From Chloroflexota bacterium (lineage in GTDB: Bacteria > Chloroflexota > Anaerolineae > Aggregatilineales > UBA3940), in NCBI GenBank assembly GCA_010092775.1, contig JAADYZ010000193.1:1-10063 (forward strand): a stretch of 10,063 nucleotides of DNA. The letters run 5' to 3'. The notes under the pieces were generated by a model. It was given only the letters and a program-made list of their open reading frames with translations. It did no database searches and was not told where the DNA came from. Positions within the stretch are counted from its first letter, which is position 1. Each line of letters begins with the position of its first letter. Below, one piece after another: positions 1 through 6,522 of this stretch. Position numbers and translations under genes: made by a program.

Positions 1-1
1 A

Positions 2-694
2 TCCTGGACTGATACCGCTGACAATGAGCTTGGCTTTCAGATCGATGCCTTCGATCCGAGCTTGACGAGTTGGCAGACGCTGGCGAATGTAGGCCCCAAC
101 GTGACCACGTTCTCGGATAGCTCCGTGCCATGCAACACTGAGCGCCACTATTTCGTCTACACCTTATCCGAGGCAGGTCGCTCTGCGCCTTCCAACCTGG
201 CGATGGCCCAAACCCCTGCCTGTGCGCCCAATCTGCTGGAGGACCCCAGCTTCGAGGAATTCGGCAGCGAAGCCTGGCAGCCCATTCTGGGGCACAGCGG
301 CGATCTGCGCTACGCGACCAGCTTGGCTTTTCATCTGAATGGTGTCTACCTGTTCAAGTCGCCTGCCCAGGGGATCGAAGGCATTCAGCAAGTCGTGGTT
401 GTGGCAGGCGAACCGGGCGATCTGATCGAGCTGCGCTTCGCCTTTGGCCACCGCGATGCTGCTAGCGGCACACAGGTCGGCGGGCGGATCCAGCTATTGG
501 ATCAGGGCGCAGTGATCGATCAGGAGATTTGCAAACTACGCATCAGTGGCGATCACGATTGGCGCACGTTGGTCTGCAGCCTGACAGCCAGTGCCATCTA
601 CGATCAGATCGCGGTGGCCCTGGGGTGGCAACCGGGCAGCGACAGCGGCTTTCTGGGCTTTGATCAGGTCAGCCTGACACAGGAAGGGCCATAA
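2..694 (+). CDS. Secreted-type protein, 5'-truncated: fibronectin type III domain plus C-terminal beta-sandwich (carbohydrate-binding-like) domain
   Basis: The reading frame is open at the left edge, so only the last 230 or so residues are present and the true start lies outside the window. The first 70 residues have the pattern of a fibronectin type III repeat: an initial WTDTADNELGFQI strand, then a Val-Thr-Thr-Phe-Ser-Asp turn, then HYFVYTLSEAGRSAPSN, which matches the usual Tyr-x-Val ... Ala-Gly ... Ser-x-x-Ser-Asn ending. After a short linker with Cys and Pro, NLLEDPSFEEFG begins a domain of about 150 residues. Its 'asn-leu-leu ... phe-glu ... trp' opening and closing 'GFLGFDQVSL' strand are typical of CBM4/9-like or related jelly-roll domains. 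Such domain pairs are common in exported, multidomain surface or matrix-binding proteins. Nothing here shows a catalytic domain or cell-wall anchor; the protein ends plainly after the beta-sandwich. Substrate is unknown, and the second-domain assignment is by pattern only. Confidence 0.75.
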   Translation, partial: SWTDTADNELGFQIDAFDPSLTSWQTLANVGPNVTTFSDSSVPCNTERHYFVYTLSEAGRSAPSNLAMAQTPACAPNLLEDPSFEEFGSEAWQPILGHSGDLRYATSLAFHLNGVYLFKSPAQGIEGIQQVVVVAGEPGDLIELRFAFGHRDAASGTQVGGRIQLLDQGAVIDQEICKLRISGDHDWRTLVCSLTASAIYDQIAVALGWQPGSDSGFLGFDQVSLTQEGP

Positions 695-704
695 GCGCTA
701 TAAT
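674..704 (+). promoter_or_regulatory. Probable sigma70-type promoter for the pyrD homologue
   Basis: A perfect TATAAT lies at 699-704, five bases after the stop codon of the upstream gene. CTGACA, a 5/6 match to TTGACA, lies at 674-679 inside the end of that gene. The spacer is 19 bp, longer than the ideal 17, so the -35 may contribute weakly. Transcription would start near 711 and leave a leader of about 47 nt before the GTG start at 758. The call rests on motif match and position only. Confidence 0.5.
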
Positions 705-757
705 GGCAACCACCATGTACAAAAAATGCAGGCCGAAACAAGCCTGAAGGACAGCGA

Positions 758-1690
758 GTGGACCAGCAGACTGTTCCCGATCTCAGTATCCAGCTAGGGC
801 CATTAACGCTCCAATCGCCACTGATTTTGGCGGCCAGCCCCTGGGGGTCTGAAGCGGCCAGATATGTAGGCAGTGGCATTGGAGCACTCACTATGAACTC
901 GGTGGGTCCAGAGCCGCGTAGGGGCCATCCGCCGCCCGTTATGCACGATTGGGCTGGCGGGATGATCAACGCGGTTGGGCTGGATAATCTGGGGGCAGCG
1001 GCTGCGGTCGCGCAGTTGAAGCCGCTCAAAGCGGACCTCCAGCGGCATGACCTGCGGCTGATTGCCAGCATCTTTGCCCACACGGCGGGCGAGTTCGAGA
1101 CCGTTGCCCAAAGCATCAGCGCGCTTGAGCCGGACCTGTTAGAGGTCAACATCTCCTGCCCAAACGTCGAAGAGGAATTCGGGCGGCCCTTTGCCACCCA
1201 ATGTACTCCCGCCGCGCAGGCCACCGCTGCGGCACGGGCAGGCTACTCCGGCTTGATGAGCGTCAAACTGGCTCCAAACGTCCCTGATGTGACTGAGATC
1301 GCGCAGGCGGTCATCGAAGCGGGGGCCGATATCTTGACGGTTTCCAACACGATGCCGGGCATGGTGATTGACATCGAAGCACGTCGACCCGTGCTCAGCA
1401 ACAAGACTGGTGGGGTCTCCGGCGAAGCCTTGCGCCCGATTGCAGTGCGGATGGTCTATGAGTTGTCACAGGTAGTCACCGTGCCGATCATTGGGACCGG
1501 CGGGGTGGTGACAGGCCGGGATGCGGTTGAGATGATCATGGCGGGTGCAACAGCGGTCGGATTGGCAACTGTCGCCCACCGGCATGGGCCTGCTGGGGTG
1601 CGGCGTGTGCTGAGCGAACTGGATGCCTGGCTCAGCGATCATCGAGTTGAAAGCCTTGATCAGATTCGCGGCGCGGCGCACACAGGATAA
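758..1690 (+). CDS. pyrD: Dihydroorotate dehydrogenase class 1B family protein (PyrD-like)
   Basis: Class 1B enzymes oxidise dihydroorotate to orotate in de novo pyrimidine synthesis, using FMN in a TIM barrel and passing electrons to PyrK. The 310-residue length and end-to-end pattern fit this class: N-terminal LSIQLGPLTLQSP, GGMINAVGLDNLG at 67-79, NISCPN at 131-136 with the catalytic-base cysteine at 134, VKLAPNVPD near 169 with the conserved lysine, SNTMPGM, NKTGGVSG, and the FMN phosphate loop PIIGTGGV. The GTG start is chosen because GAAGG at 746-750 is a good ribosome site seven bases upstream and the N terminus then aligns with the family. Two positions are odd: the flavin-site lysine of the usual V-K-(A/S)-T segment is Asn47, and the Asn of the usual G-N-P is His57. 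No pyrK or other pyrimidine gene is adjacent. It may be the working PyrD or a paralogue of changed specificity; the symbol reflects family membership. Confidence 0.85.
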   Translation: MDQQTVPDLSIQLGPLTLQSPLILAASPWGSEAARYVGSGIGALTMNSVGPEPRRGHPPPVMHDWAGGMINAVGLDNLGAAAAVAQLKPLKADLQRHDLRLIASIFAHTAGEFETVAQSISALEPDLLEVNISCPNVEEEFGRPFATQCTPAAQATAAARAGYSGLMSVKLAPNVPDVTEIAQAVIEAGADILTVSNTMPGMVIDIEARRPVLSNKTGGVSGEALRPIAVRMVYELSQVVTVPIIGTGGVVTGRDAVEMIMAGATAVGLATVAHRHGPAGVRRVLSELDAWLSDHRVESLDQIRGAAHTG

Positions 1691-1741
1691 AATCAACCTA
1701 TAGTACACCTCTCCCAACCCTATCACATCGGAGTACGAGCT

Positions 1742-2749
1742 ATGATCGAAACCATCCGCAAACTGGTCGAAGCCTACGGCCCCAGCGGCTACGAAGACGA
1801 AGTCCGCGAGATCATCCTGGAAGAGATCGACGGACTGTATGACGACGTTCAGGTGGATGCTCTCGGCAACCTGATTGCCTGGCGGCGCAGCGGGAAAGAC
1901 GATGCAAGCCGTGTCATGCTGTCGTCCCACATGGATGAGATCGGATTGATCGTCTCACATGTGGATGAGCAGGGCTTCCTGCGCTTCAGCAACATCGGCG
2001 GACTGTACCCTTATACCTTGGTGGGGAATCGGGTGCGCTTCAAAGATGGGACCGTTGGCGTGATCATGCACGAGATCAAGGACTACAGCACCAGCAGCGC
2101 CCCCAAGATGGATCAGCTTTTCATCGATGTCAGCGACGGCAGCGATAGCCCCAGTCTGCGCATTGGAGATACCGCAGTGATGGATTATCCCTTGGTGCAG
2201 CGCGGGGACCGCCTCTCTGCTAAGAGTATGGACGACCGGATTGCCTGCGCCGTTCAAGTCGAGGTGATGCGCGCTCTGAAGGATGTTGAAGGTCCTAACG
2301 ACATCGCCTTTGTATTTAGTGTGCAAGAGGAAGTAGGCCTGCGTGGGGCACGCACAGCCGCCTTCAGCATTGAGCCAGACCTGGGCATCGCGATTGATGT
2401 GACACGCGCAGGCGACACCCCAAAGGCCAGCACGCTCGATCAGGGTGTATCGCTTGGTAAAGGCCCCGCCATCAAGATTATGGACAGCCGCTTTCTAGCC
2501 AACCCGGAAGTCATCCAATTGATGGATGAAGCTGCGGCGCGCACAGAGATCGCTACACAGCGTGAAGTCTTGACCGGTGGCACCACCGATGCCAATGCGA
2601 TTCAACTAGTGCGGGCCGGCGTTAAGTCAGGATGCTTAAGTATCCCCTGCCGCTATGTCCATTCGGTGAGCGAGACAGTTGATCTAAAGGATGTCAAGGG
2701 GGCAGTGACGCTGCTGGCCGACCTACTCAGCCAACCAATCACCCTGTAG
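1742..2749 (+). CDS. M42-family metallopeptidase (glutamyl aminopeptidase / endoglucanase-M type)
   Basis: M42 enzymes are cytosolic, self-compartmentalising dodecameric aminopeptidases that use two metal ions to trim oligopeptides. The 335-residue length is typical. The metal and catalytic residues are all visible: SSHMDEIG with His63 and Asp65, KSMDDR with the bridging Asp at 164, QEEVGLRGA with Glu196 (general base) and Glu197 (metal), AIDV with Asp219, and YVHSVSE with His307. The N-terminal YGPSGYEDEVR segment is also the family's usual opening. GGAG at 1730-1733 sits eight bases before the ATG, supporting this start. It follows the pyrD homologue by 51 bp; TATAGT at 1699-1704 in that gap could be a separate -10, without a recognisable -35. 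The exact peptide preference (Glu/Asp, Leu or Lys) cannot be read from the sequence. Similar proteins are often annotated as cellulase M, which is misleading. Confidence 0.93.
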   Translation: MIETIRKLVEAYGPSGYEDEVREIILEEIDGLYDDVQVDALGNLIAWRRSGKDDASRVMLSSHMDEIGLIVSHVDEQGFLRFSNIGGLYPYTLVGNRVRFKDGTVGVIMHEIKDYSTSSAPKMDQLFIDVSDGSDSPSLRIGDTAVMDYPLVQRGDRLSAKSMDDRIACAVQVEVMRALKDVEGPNDIAFVFSVQEEVGLRGARTAAFSIEPDLGIAIDVTRAGDTPKASTLDQGVSLGKGPAIKIMDSRFLANPEVIQLMDEAAARTEIATQREVLTGGTTDANAIQLVRAGVKSGCLSIPCRYVHSVSETVDLKDVKGAVTLLADLLSQPITL

Positions 2750-2769
2750 CACGAACCTACCCACACGCC

Positions 2770-2785
2770 GTTCTTTTATAAGAAC
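2770..2785 (+). repeat. Small perfect inverted repeat downstream of the M42 peptidase gene
   Basis: GTTCTT at 2770-2775 and AAGAAC at 2780-2785 form a 6-bp stem around a TTAT loop, 20 bp after the peptidase stop codon. The stem is AT-rich and no T-run follows it, so it is at best a weak terminator. It could equally be chance. Confidence 0.25.
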
Positions 2786-2840
2786 CTTATGAGTCGGTGG
2801 TGGCTTGTCAACAAACTGCAACACTTGTGCGAGTCGAGTA

Positions 2841-2849
2841 TGCTACACT
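2841..2849 (+). promoter_or_regulatory. Possible extended -10 promoter for the histidine kinase gene
   Basis: TGCTACACT combines the TG-N extension with TACACT, a 4/6 match to TATAAT, ending 37 bases before the ATG at 2887. No -35 hexamer is found at 16-19 bp upstream. A perfect TTGACA at 2866-2871 lies too close to the start codon to serve this gene. Confidence 0.3.
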
Positions 2850-2886
2850 AGAACAGTGTAAGAGCTTGACACATTGATGCAGAACA

Positions 2887-4980
2887 ATGACACGCCAACA
2901 AACTTCACAGCTCCTTCGTAACCTCCGAACGATTTGGCGAGCCTGGGTCATGCCGCTAACCACCATCGCTGATCGTGAGCAGCGGCAGCGCGCCGAGCTA
3001 GCCGCTTCAGTGTTCCTGGTTGTCCTGGTCGCTCTCAGCTTTATTAGCTTGCTGCACGGGATTTTGGGTTTGCTCAACATCGTCGATGTGGCGATCCGTG
3101 CGGCGTTGGGTGTGACTGCGCTTTTAGGGTTATGGCTCAGTCGTAAGGGCCGGGTTGCGCTCGCCGTTCAAGGGGCGATCATCCTTGGCTCAGCAGCCCT
3201 CTTTGGCCATTATCTGCTCAGCCTCGCCTTGCCAGGCGACTCCTTGCGGCTTCTGAACTATCTCTCCCTGATCCTGATCACGGGAAGTCTGTTCCTCTCC
3301 TTTCGGCAGATCATAGCAATCTTTGCAGCCTACGCTGTGATTATGCTGTCTATTCAAGCTGTTGCCTCGGCGGCCACGCTGATGGAAATGGTACGTGGGC
3401 CGCTCACCCTGAATCTGGTTATCCTGCTGGCCTTGATGGTTGTTACCTACTATCGTGACGGTCTGGAGTCCGCCAGGCGGCGCAGCGAAGCCGTCTACCA
3501 ATCGCTGGTCTCGGCCATGGCTGAAGGCGTTGTGATCCATGACGCAGATGGTTACATCATCGCAGCCAACCCCAGTGCTGAGCGAATCCTCGGCACACCG
3601 ATCGATATGATTCTGGGCAGCAACCCGGCTGATGAGCACTGGAACGTGATTCATGAGGATCGGACAGCCTTCCCTGGCCATCAACACCCAGCAATGGTGA
3701 CCCTCAAGACAGGTGAGCCACAAGCGAATATCATTATGGGCGTCAAACGCCCCGATCAGAGCCTAGCCTGGCTCCAAGTCAACAGTGTGCCCTTGACGGG
3801 TGATGCAACCGGCGATGAGCCGTCAACCATTGTGTCCTTCTCAGACATCACCCTGCGCAAAGAGCAGGAAGACCAACTGCGCAAGCTCACGCGCGCCGTG
3901 CTGCAAAGTGCCAGTACCATCGTCATCACCGATCTGGAGGGGTGCATCGAGTTCGTCAACCCCAAGTTCGAGGAGACAACGGGTTACAGCGCACAGGAAG
4001 CCCTGGGAAAGAATCCACGCCTGCTAAAGTCAGGGAAGCAGACCAACGCCTTTTATCGAAGGCTGTGGGAAACCATTACCGCAGGGCAGGAATGGAGTGG
4101 TGAATTCCAAAATCGGCGCAAGGACGGCAGCCTCTATTGGGAAAGCGCCTTGATTTCTCCAGTGCGCGATGCATCGGGCCAGATCACGCACTATCTGGCC
4201 GTCAAGGAGGACATCACCGAACGGAAAGGGGCAGCGGATGCTTTGCTCCGGTACACGCGCGAACTTGAACTACGCAACGAAGAACTGGATGCCTTTGCCC
4301 ATTCTGTCGCCCATGATCTCAAGAATCCAGTACACAACATCATGGGCTATGCGGAGTTCCTTTCCCATTATTTTGAAACTCTACCGAACGATACGCGCTC
4401 CGAAACTCTGGAACGCATCTTCAAGAATGCCGAAACAATGGGGTCAATCATTGATGAACTGCTGCTCCTCGCAAGCATGCGCCAGACTGAGGTTGACACA
4501 AATCCACTGGACATGGGGCGCATTGTGGAACGTGCACTGTTCCGGCTCGACTTAATGATCAAAGAACATCACGTCCAGCTTGATGTACCAGACCATTGGC
4601 CAGCGGCCCTAGGCTATGCACCCTGGGTCGAAGAGGTGTGGGTCAACTATGTCAGCAATGCCATCAAGTACGGAGGTCGCCCACCAGAAATCACGCTGGG
4701 TGCTGATTCAAATGGCAAGAGCATTGCTTTCTGGGTTAGAGACAATGGGGCGGGAATCAGCACAGCGGATCAGGAGCGCCTCTTCACACCGTTCACCCAG
4801 TTAGAACAAGGGCAGAGCAGAGGGCATGGCCTGGGATTGTCCATTGTGCGGCGTATCAGTGAGCGCCTCGGGGGCAGTGTCTCCGTCAAAAGCAGCCTCG
4901 GTCAAGGCAGTACCTTTATCTTCGCTCTCCCCAAAGCACGATCCCCACATCCATCCACCCAAACTCGAACGACCCCATAA
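2887..4980 (+). CDS. Membrane-bound hybrid-free sensor histidine kinase: 6 TM helices, PAS-PAS-HisKA-HATPase
   Basis: This is an inner-membrane sensor kinase that would autophosphorylate and pass phosphate to a response regulator. A basic cytoplasmic N terminus is followed by about six hydrophobic helices (near 40-64, 70-85, 91-113, 122-138, 140-160 and 172-188) with short loops and no large extracellular domain. Two PAS domains follow: about 200-325 (ending in SFSDITLRKEQE) and 332-447 (NPKFEETTGYSAQEALGKNPR, then a PAC-like end at VKEDITERK). The HisKA box is SVAHDLKNPVHN with the phospho-acceptor His476. The ATPase domain shows the N box (VNYVSNAIKYGG, about 587-597), G1 (RDNGAGIS, Asp619), an F-like LFTPFTQ and G2 (GHGLGLSIV). 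No receiver domain is fused, and no response regulator lies nearby, so it is an orphan kinase. The start is uncertain: no ribosome site is evident before 2887, an in-frame TGA lies at 2875, and Met22 (2950) is an alternative. The second PAS resembles redox/oxygen-type PAS domains, but cofactor binding cannot be judged. Confidence 0.93.
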   Translation: MTRQQTSQLLRNLRTIWRAWVMPLTTIADREQRQRAELAASVFLVVLVALSFISLLHGILGLLNIVDVAIRAALGVTALLGLWLSRKGRVALAVQGAIILGSAALFGHYLLSLALPGDSLRLLNYLSLILITGSLFLSFRQIIAIFAAYAVIMLSIQAVASAATLMEMVRGPLTLNLVILLALMVVTYYRDGLESARRRSEAVYQSLVSAMAEGVVIHDADGYIIAANPSAERILGTPIDMILGSNPADEHWNVIHEDRTAFPGHQHPAMVTLKTGEPQANIIMGVKRPDQSLAWLQVNSVPLTGDATGDEPSTIVSFSDITLRKEQEDQLRKLTRAVLQSASTIVITDLEGCIEFVNPKFEETTGYSAQEALGKNPRLLKSGKQTNAFYRRLWETITAGQEWSGEFQNRRKDGSLYWESALISPVRDASGQITHYLAVKEDITERKGAADALLRYTRELELRNEELDAFAHSVAHDLKNPVHNIMGYAEFLSHYFETLPNDTRSETLERIFKNAETMGSIIDELLLLASMRQTEVDTNPLDMGRIVERALFRLDLMIKEHHVQLDVPDHWPAALGYAPWVEEVWVNYVSNAIKYGGRPPEITLGADSNGKSIAFWVRDNGAGISTADQERLFTPFTQLEQGQSRGHGLGLSIVRRISERLGGSVSVKSSLGQGSTFIFALPKARSPHPSTQTRTTP

Positions 4981-5082
4981 CCTGGTGACTTTCCTGCTTG
5001 GGCCACATGCTGTACATTATGGGTGACTAAAGAATGCGAGTGGAGAGAGTCGCTTTGCTGCGACGGGGACTTACAGGCAGAG

Positions 5083-5709
5083 ATGAACAACAATCATGAC
5101 TACACACGGGTCGGAATTACACTGAACGACCTCGCGACGCTTGATGAGGATCGCTGGTATGAGGTCACTAACGGGGATTTGGTCGAGCAGGAGATGGTGC
5201 AGGTCGGTGATATTCATGTTGTTATTGTGATGAACCTGTACGACATCATCAAGCAGTTCACGGGTGTACGCCAGATGGGGCGCGTTGTGGTGGATGGACA
5301 GACTTACATCCTCGCCATGGACGGCGATATGGTGATCGATGCCCGCATACCCGATCTGTCTTACGTGCAGGACGAAAACATCCCTGATGACTTCGATTGG
5401 GAACGGCCCTTCTTGGGGCCTCCTGACTTGGCCGTCGAGATCGTTTCGTCGGTTGTCGGTGCGGCCTATCTAGAAGAGCGGGTCGCCGCCTACCGCATGG
5501 CCGGGACCGAACAAATCTGGGCGATCTATCCTGATCTGCGCAAGGTACATGTCTACTATCGTCATGACCCCACAACGATTCGGGTCTATGGCGCTGATGA
5601 GGCACTCGGTGCCGAGCCGCTCTTGCCGGGGCTGCGCATTCGTGTCTCAGATATTTTCCGCAATAACGAAGAACGCTGGAGTCCGCGCTCGCGCAATGGC
5701 ACACACTGA
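5083..5709 (+). CDS. Uma2-family (DUF820) protein, PD-(D/E)xK nuclease-like fold, with Lys-to-Arg change
   Basis: Uma2 proteins are a large family with a restriction-endonuclease-like fold, very expanded in Cyanobacteria and Chloroflexota; their biological role is unsettled. Family marks in order are LDEDRWYEVTNGDLV (20-34), DARIPDLSYV with Asp91, PDLAVEIVSS with Glu119, an AYLEERVAAYRMAGTEQIWAIYP segment (128-150), and the closing LLPGLRIRVSDIF. The catalytic-type Asp and Glu are present. The lysine usual in the (E/x)-K-V-x-x-Y segment is Arg133 (codon CGG), and the Asp of the usual W-x-V-D-P is Tyr149. The ATG at 5083 is preferred to an in-frame GTG at 5023 because the family's N-terminal motif then starts at a normal distance, although the upstream AGG at 5075-5077 is a weak ribosome site. 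The protein is 208 residues, usual for the family. It stands alone, with no partner nuclease, toxin or transposase beside it. Confidence 0.88.
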   Translation: MNNNHDYTRVGITLNDLATLDEDRWYEVTNGDLVEQEMVQVGDIHVVIVMNLYDIIKQFTGVRQMGRVVVDGQTYILAMDGDMVIDARIPDLSYVQDENIPDDFDWERPFLGPPDLAVEIVSSVVGAAYLEERVAAYRMAGTEQIWAIYPDLRKVHVYYRHDPTTIRVYGADEALGAEPLLPGLRIRVSDIFRNNEERWSPRSRNGTH

Positions 5710-5710
5710 C

Positions 5711-5739
5711 TGGCGCAGCGCCATTGTGCCTAGTGGCAC
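5711..5739 (+). repeat. Two tandem small hairpins after the Uma2 gene
   Basis: TGGCGC (5711-5716) and GCGCCA (5718-5723) are perfect inverted arms around one base. Two bases later GTGCC (5726-5730) and GGCAC (5735-5739) form a second stem with a TAGT loop. They begin two bases after the stop codon. In addition CAGCGCCAT occurs at 5716-5724 and again at 5750-5758. No T-run follows, so an intrinsic terminator is not shown; 3'-end stabilisation or a protein site are alternatives. Confidence 0.4.
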
Positions 5740-5802
5740 CTGAGGTCAACAGCGCCATAATTATTGGCTAGGTCCCACCGCAAGAGGTGTTCGTGTTCGA
5801 TC

Positions 5803-6411
5803 ATGGATCCAATAGACCTGAGCCAGATTGATCCCTTTTATCTATTCACCCTGCTGCTGCTAGGAATTATCCTGCTGGCGGTGGCGTACACGCGCCTATC
5901 GGGCAGCCCGAGCCGCGAACACATCGTGCGGGAGGGCCTCCAAAGAGCAGGTCTGCAACCCCGCCGCACTCGGCTGGCCGTTAAGGTTGATGGGAAAGTG
6001 GTAAATGTGGACCTGTACGATGGCGGGACCGAGACCTTCGTACTGAGGGCCAATACCCACCGGTTGCCTGCACGCATCGCTATAAGCGGGCAGCAGGCAC
6101 TGGACGAGCTTAAGGTCTGGCGCGACAATGTTGAGTGGACCGCCACCGGCCTGTTCGATCTGGATGCTGTCCTGACCATCGGTGCCACCCCGCCCGATTT
6201 TGCCCCGCGCGTGTTGGCGGACCAAAGTGTGCAACGTGCCTTAATCCGCCTCCACCAGATTGATCCCTCTTTCAAATTGTTTGCCAAGGGCTATCTGATC
6301 ACGCTGCATCCGGGCATTGCCGACCTGGCCGAGATCACCGCTGAACAATGGCGCACCTACCTGACCACACTGGCCCGCTTCGCTCAAGCCGTTGAGCACG
6401 CTCGGATCTAA
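5803..6411 (+). CDS. Hypothetical protein with one N-terminal transmembrane helix
   Basis: I do not recognise a family. The 202-residue protein has one strong hydrophobic segment near residues 11-28 (FYLFTLLLLGIILLAVAYTRL region), followed by a basic and hydrophilic body. With the short acidic N terminus outside and Arg-rich residues after the helix, an N-out/C-in type III-like orientation with a cytoplasmic domain is likely by the positive-inside rule. The body (about 50-200) alternates short strands (TRLAVKVDGKVVNVDLYDGG) and helices and has no cysteine or recognisable catalytic motif. The ATG at 5803 is chosen over an in-frame TTG at 5764 because the added residues would be Arg/Ser/Cys-rich and lack a ribosome site. 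GAGGTG at 5784-5789 is a good ribosome site but sits 13 bases before the ATG, farther than usual. CATAAT at 5756-5761 could be its -10. It is probably a genuine gene, judged by its clean membrane segment and stable codon pattern. Confidence 0.75.
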   Translation: MDPIDLSQIDPFYLFTLLLLGIILLAVAYTRLSGSPSREHIVREGLQRAGLQPRRTRLAVKVDGKVVNVDLYDGGTETFVLRANTHRLPARIAISGQQALDELKVWRDNVEWTATGLFDLDAVLTIGATPPDFAPRVLADQSVQRALIRLHQIDPSFKLFAKGYLITLHPGIADLAEITAEQWRTYLTTLARFAQAVEHARI

Positions 6412-6463
6412 GCGAATTCACCAAGCACCGCTCGATTGAGTTTTATCTGCGCCTGCAATCGTC

Positions 6464-6469
6464 TACAAT
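6464..6469 (+). promoter_or_regulatory. Possible -10 element for the kynA-aroE-like pair
   Basis: TACAAT, a 5/6 match to TATAAT, lies 53 bases before the ATG at 6523, the same distance as for the pyrD homologue. At 16 bp spacing the upstream hexamer TTTATC matches the -35 consensus only 3/6, so the promoter is likely weak or regulated if real. Confidence 0.35.
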
Positions 6470-6522
6470 AGAGGGGTAATCACCCAAACCTTTGATCAGT
6501 CATTTCCTGATGGTGGTGAAGC

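Noticed and set aside
664..1224. Antisense reading frame opposite the pyrD homologue
   Set aside because: Low-complexity Ser/Ala/Arg composition with no family features, lying fully across a conserved gene.
2866..2871. Perfect TTGACA before the histidine kinase gene
   Set aside because: It lies only 15 bases before the ATG and no -10 follows at a usable distance.
5258..5758. Long antisense reading frame opposite the Uma2 gene
   Set aside because: It is rich in Arg/Pro/His, matches no family, and mirrors a well-supported coding frame, as shadows in GC-rich DNA do.
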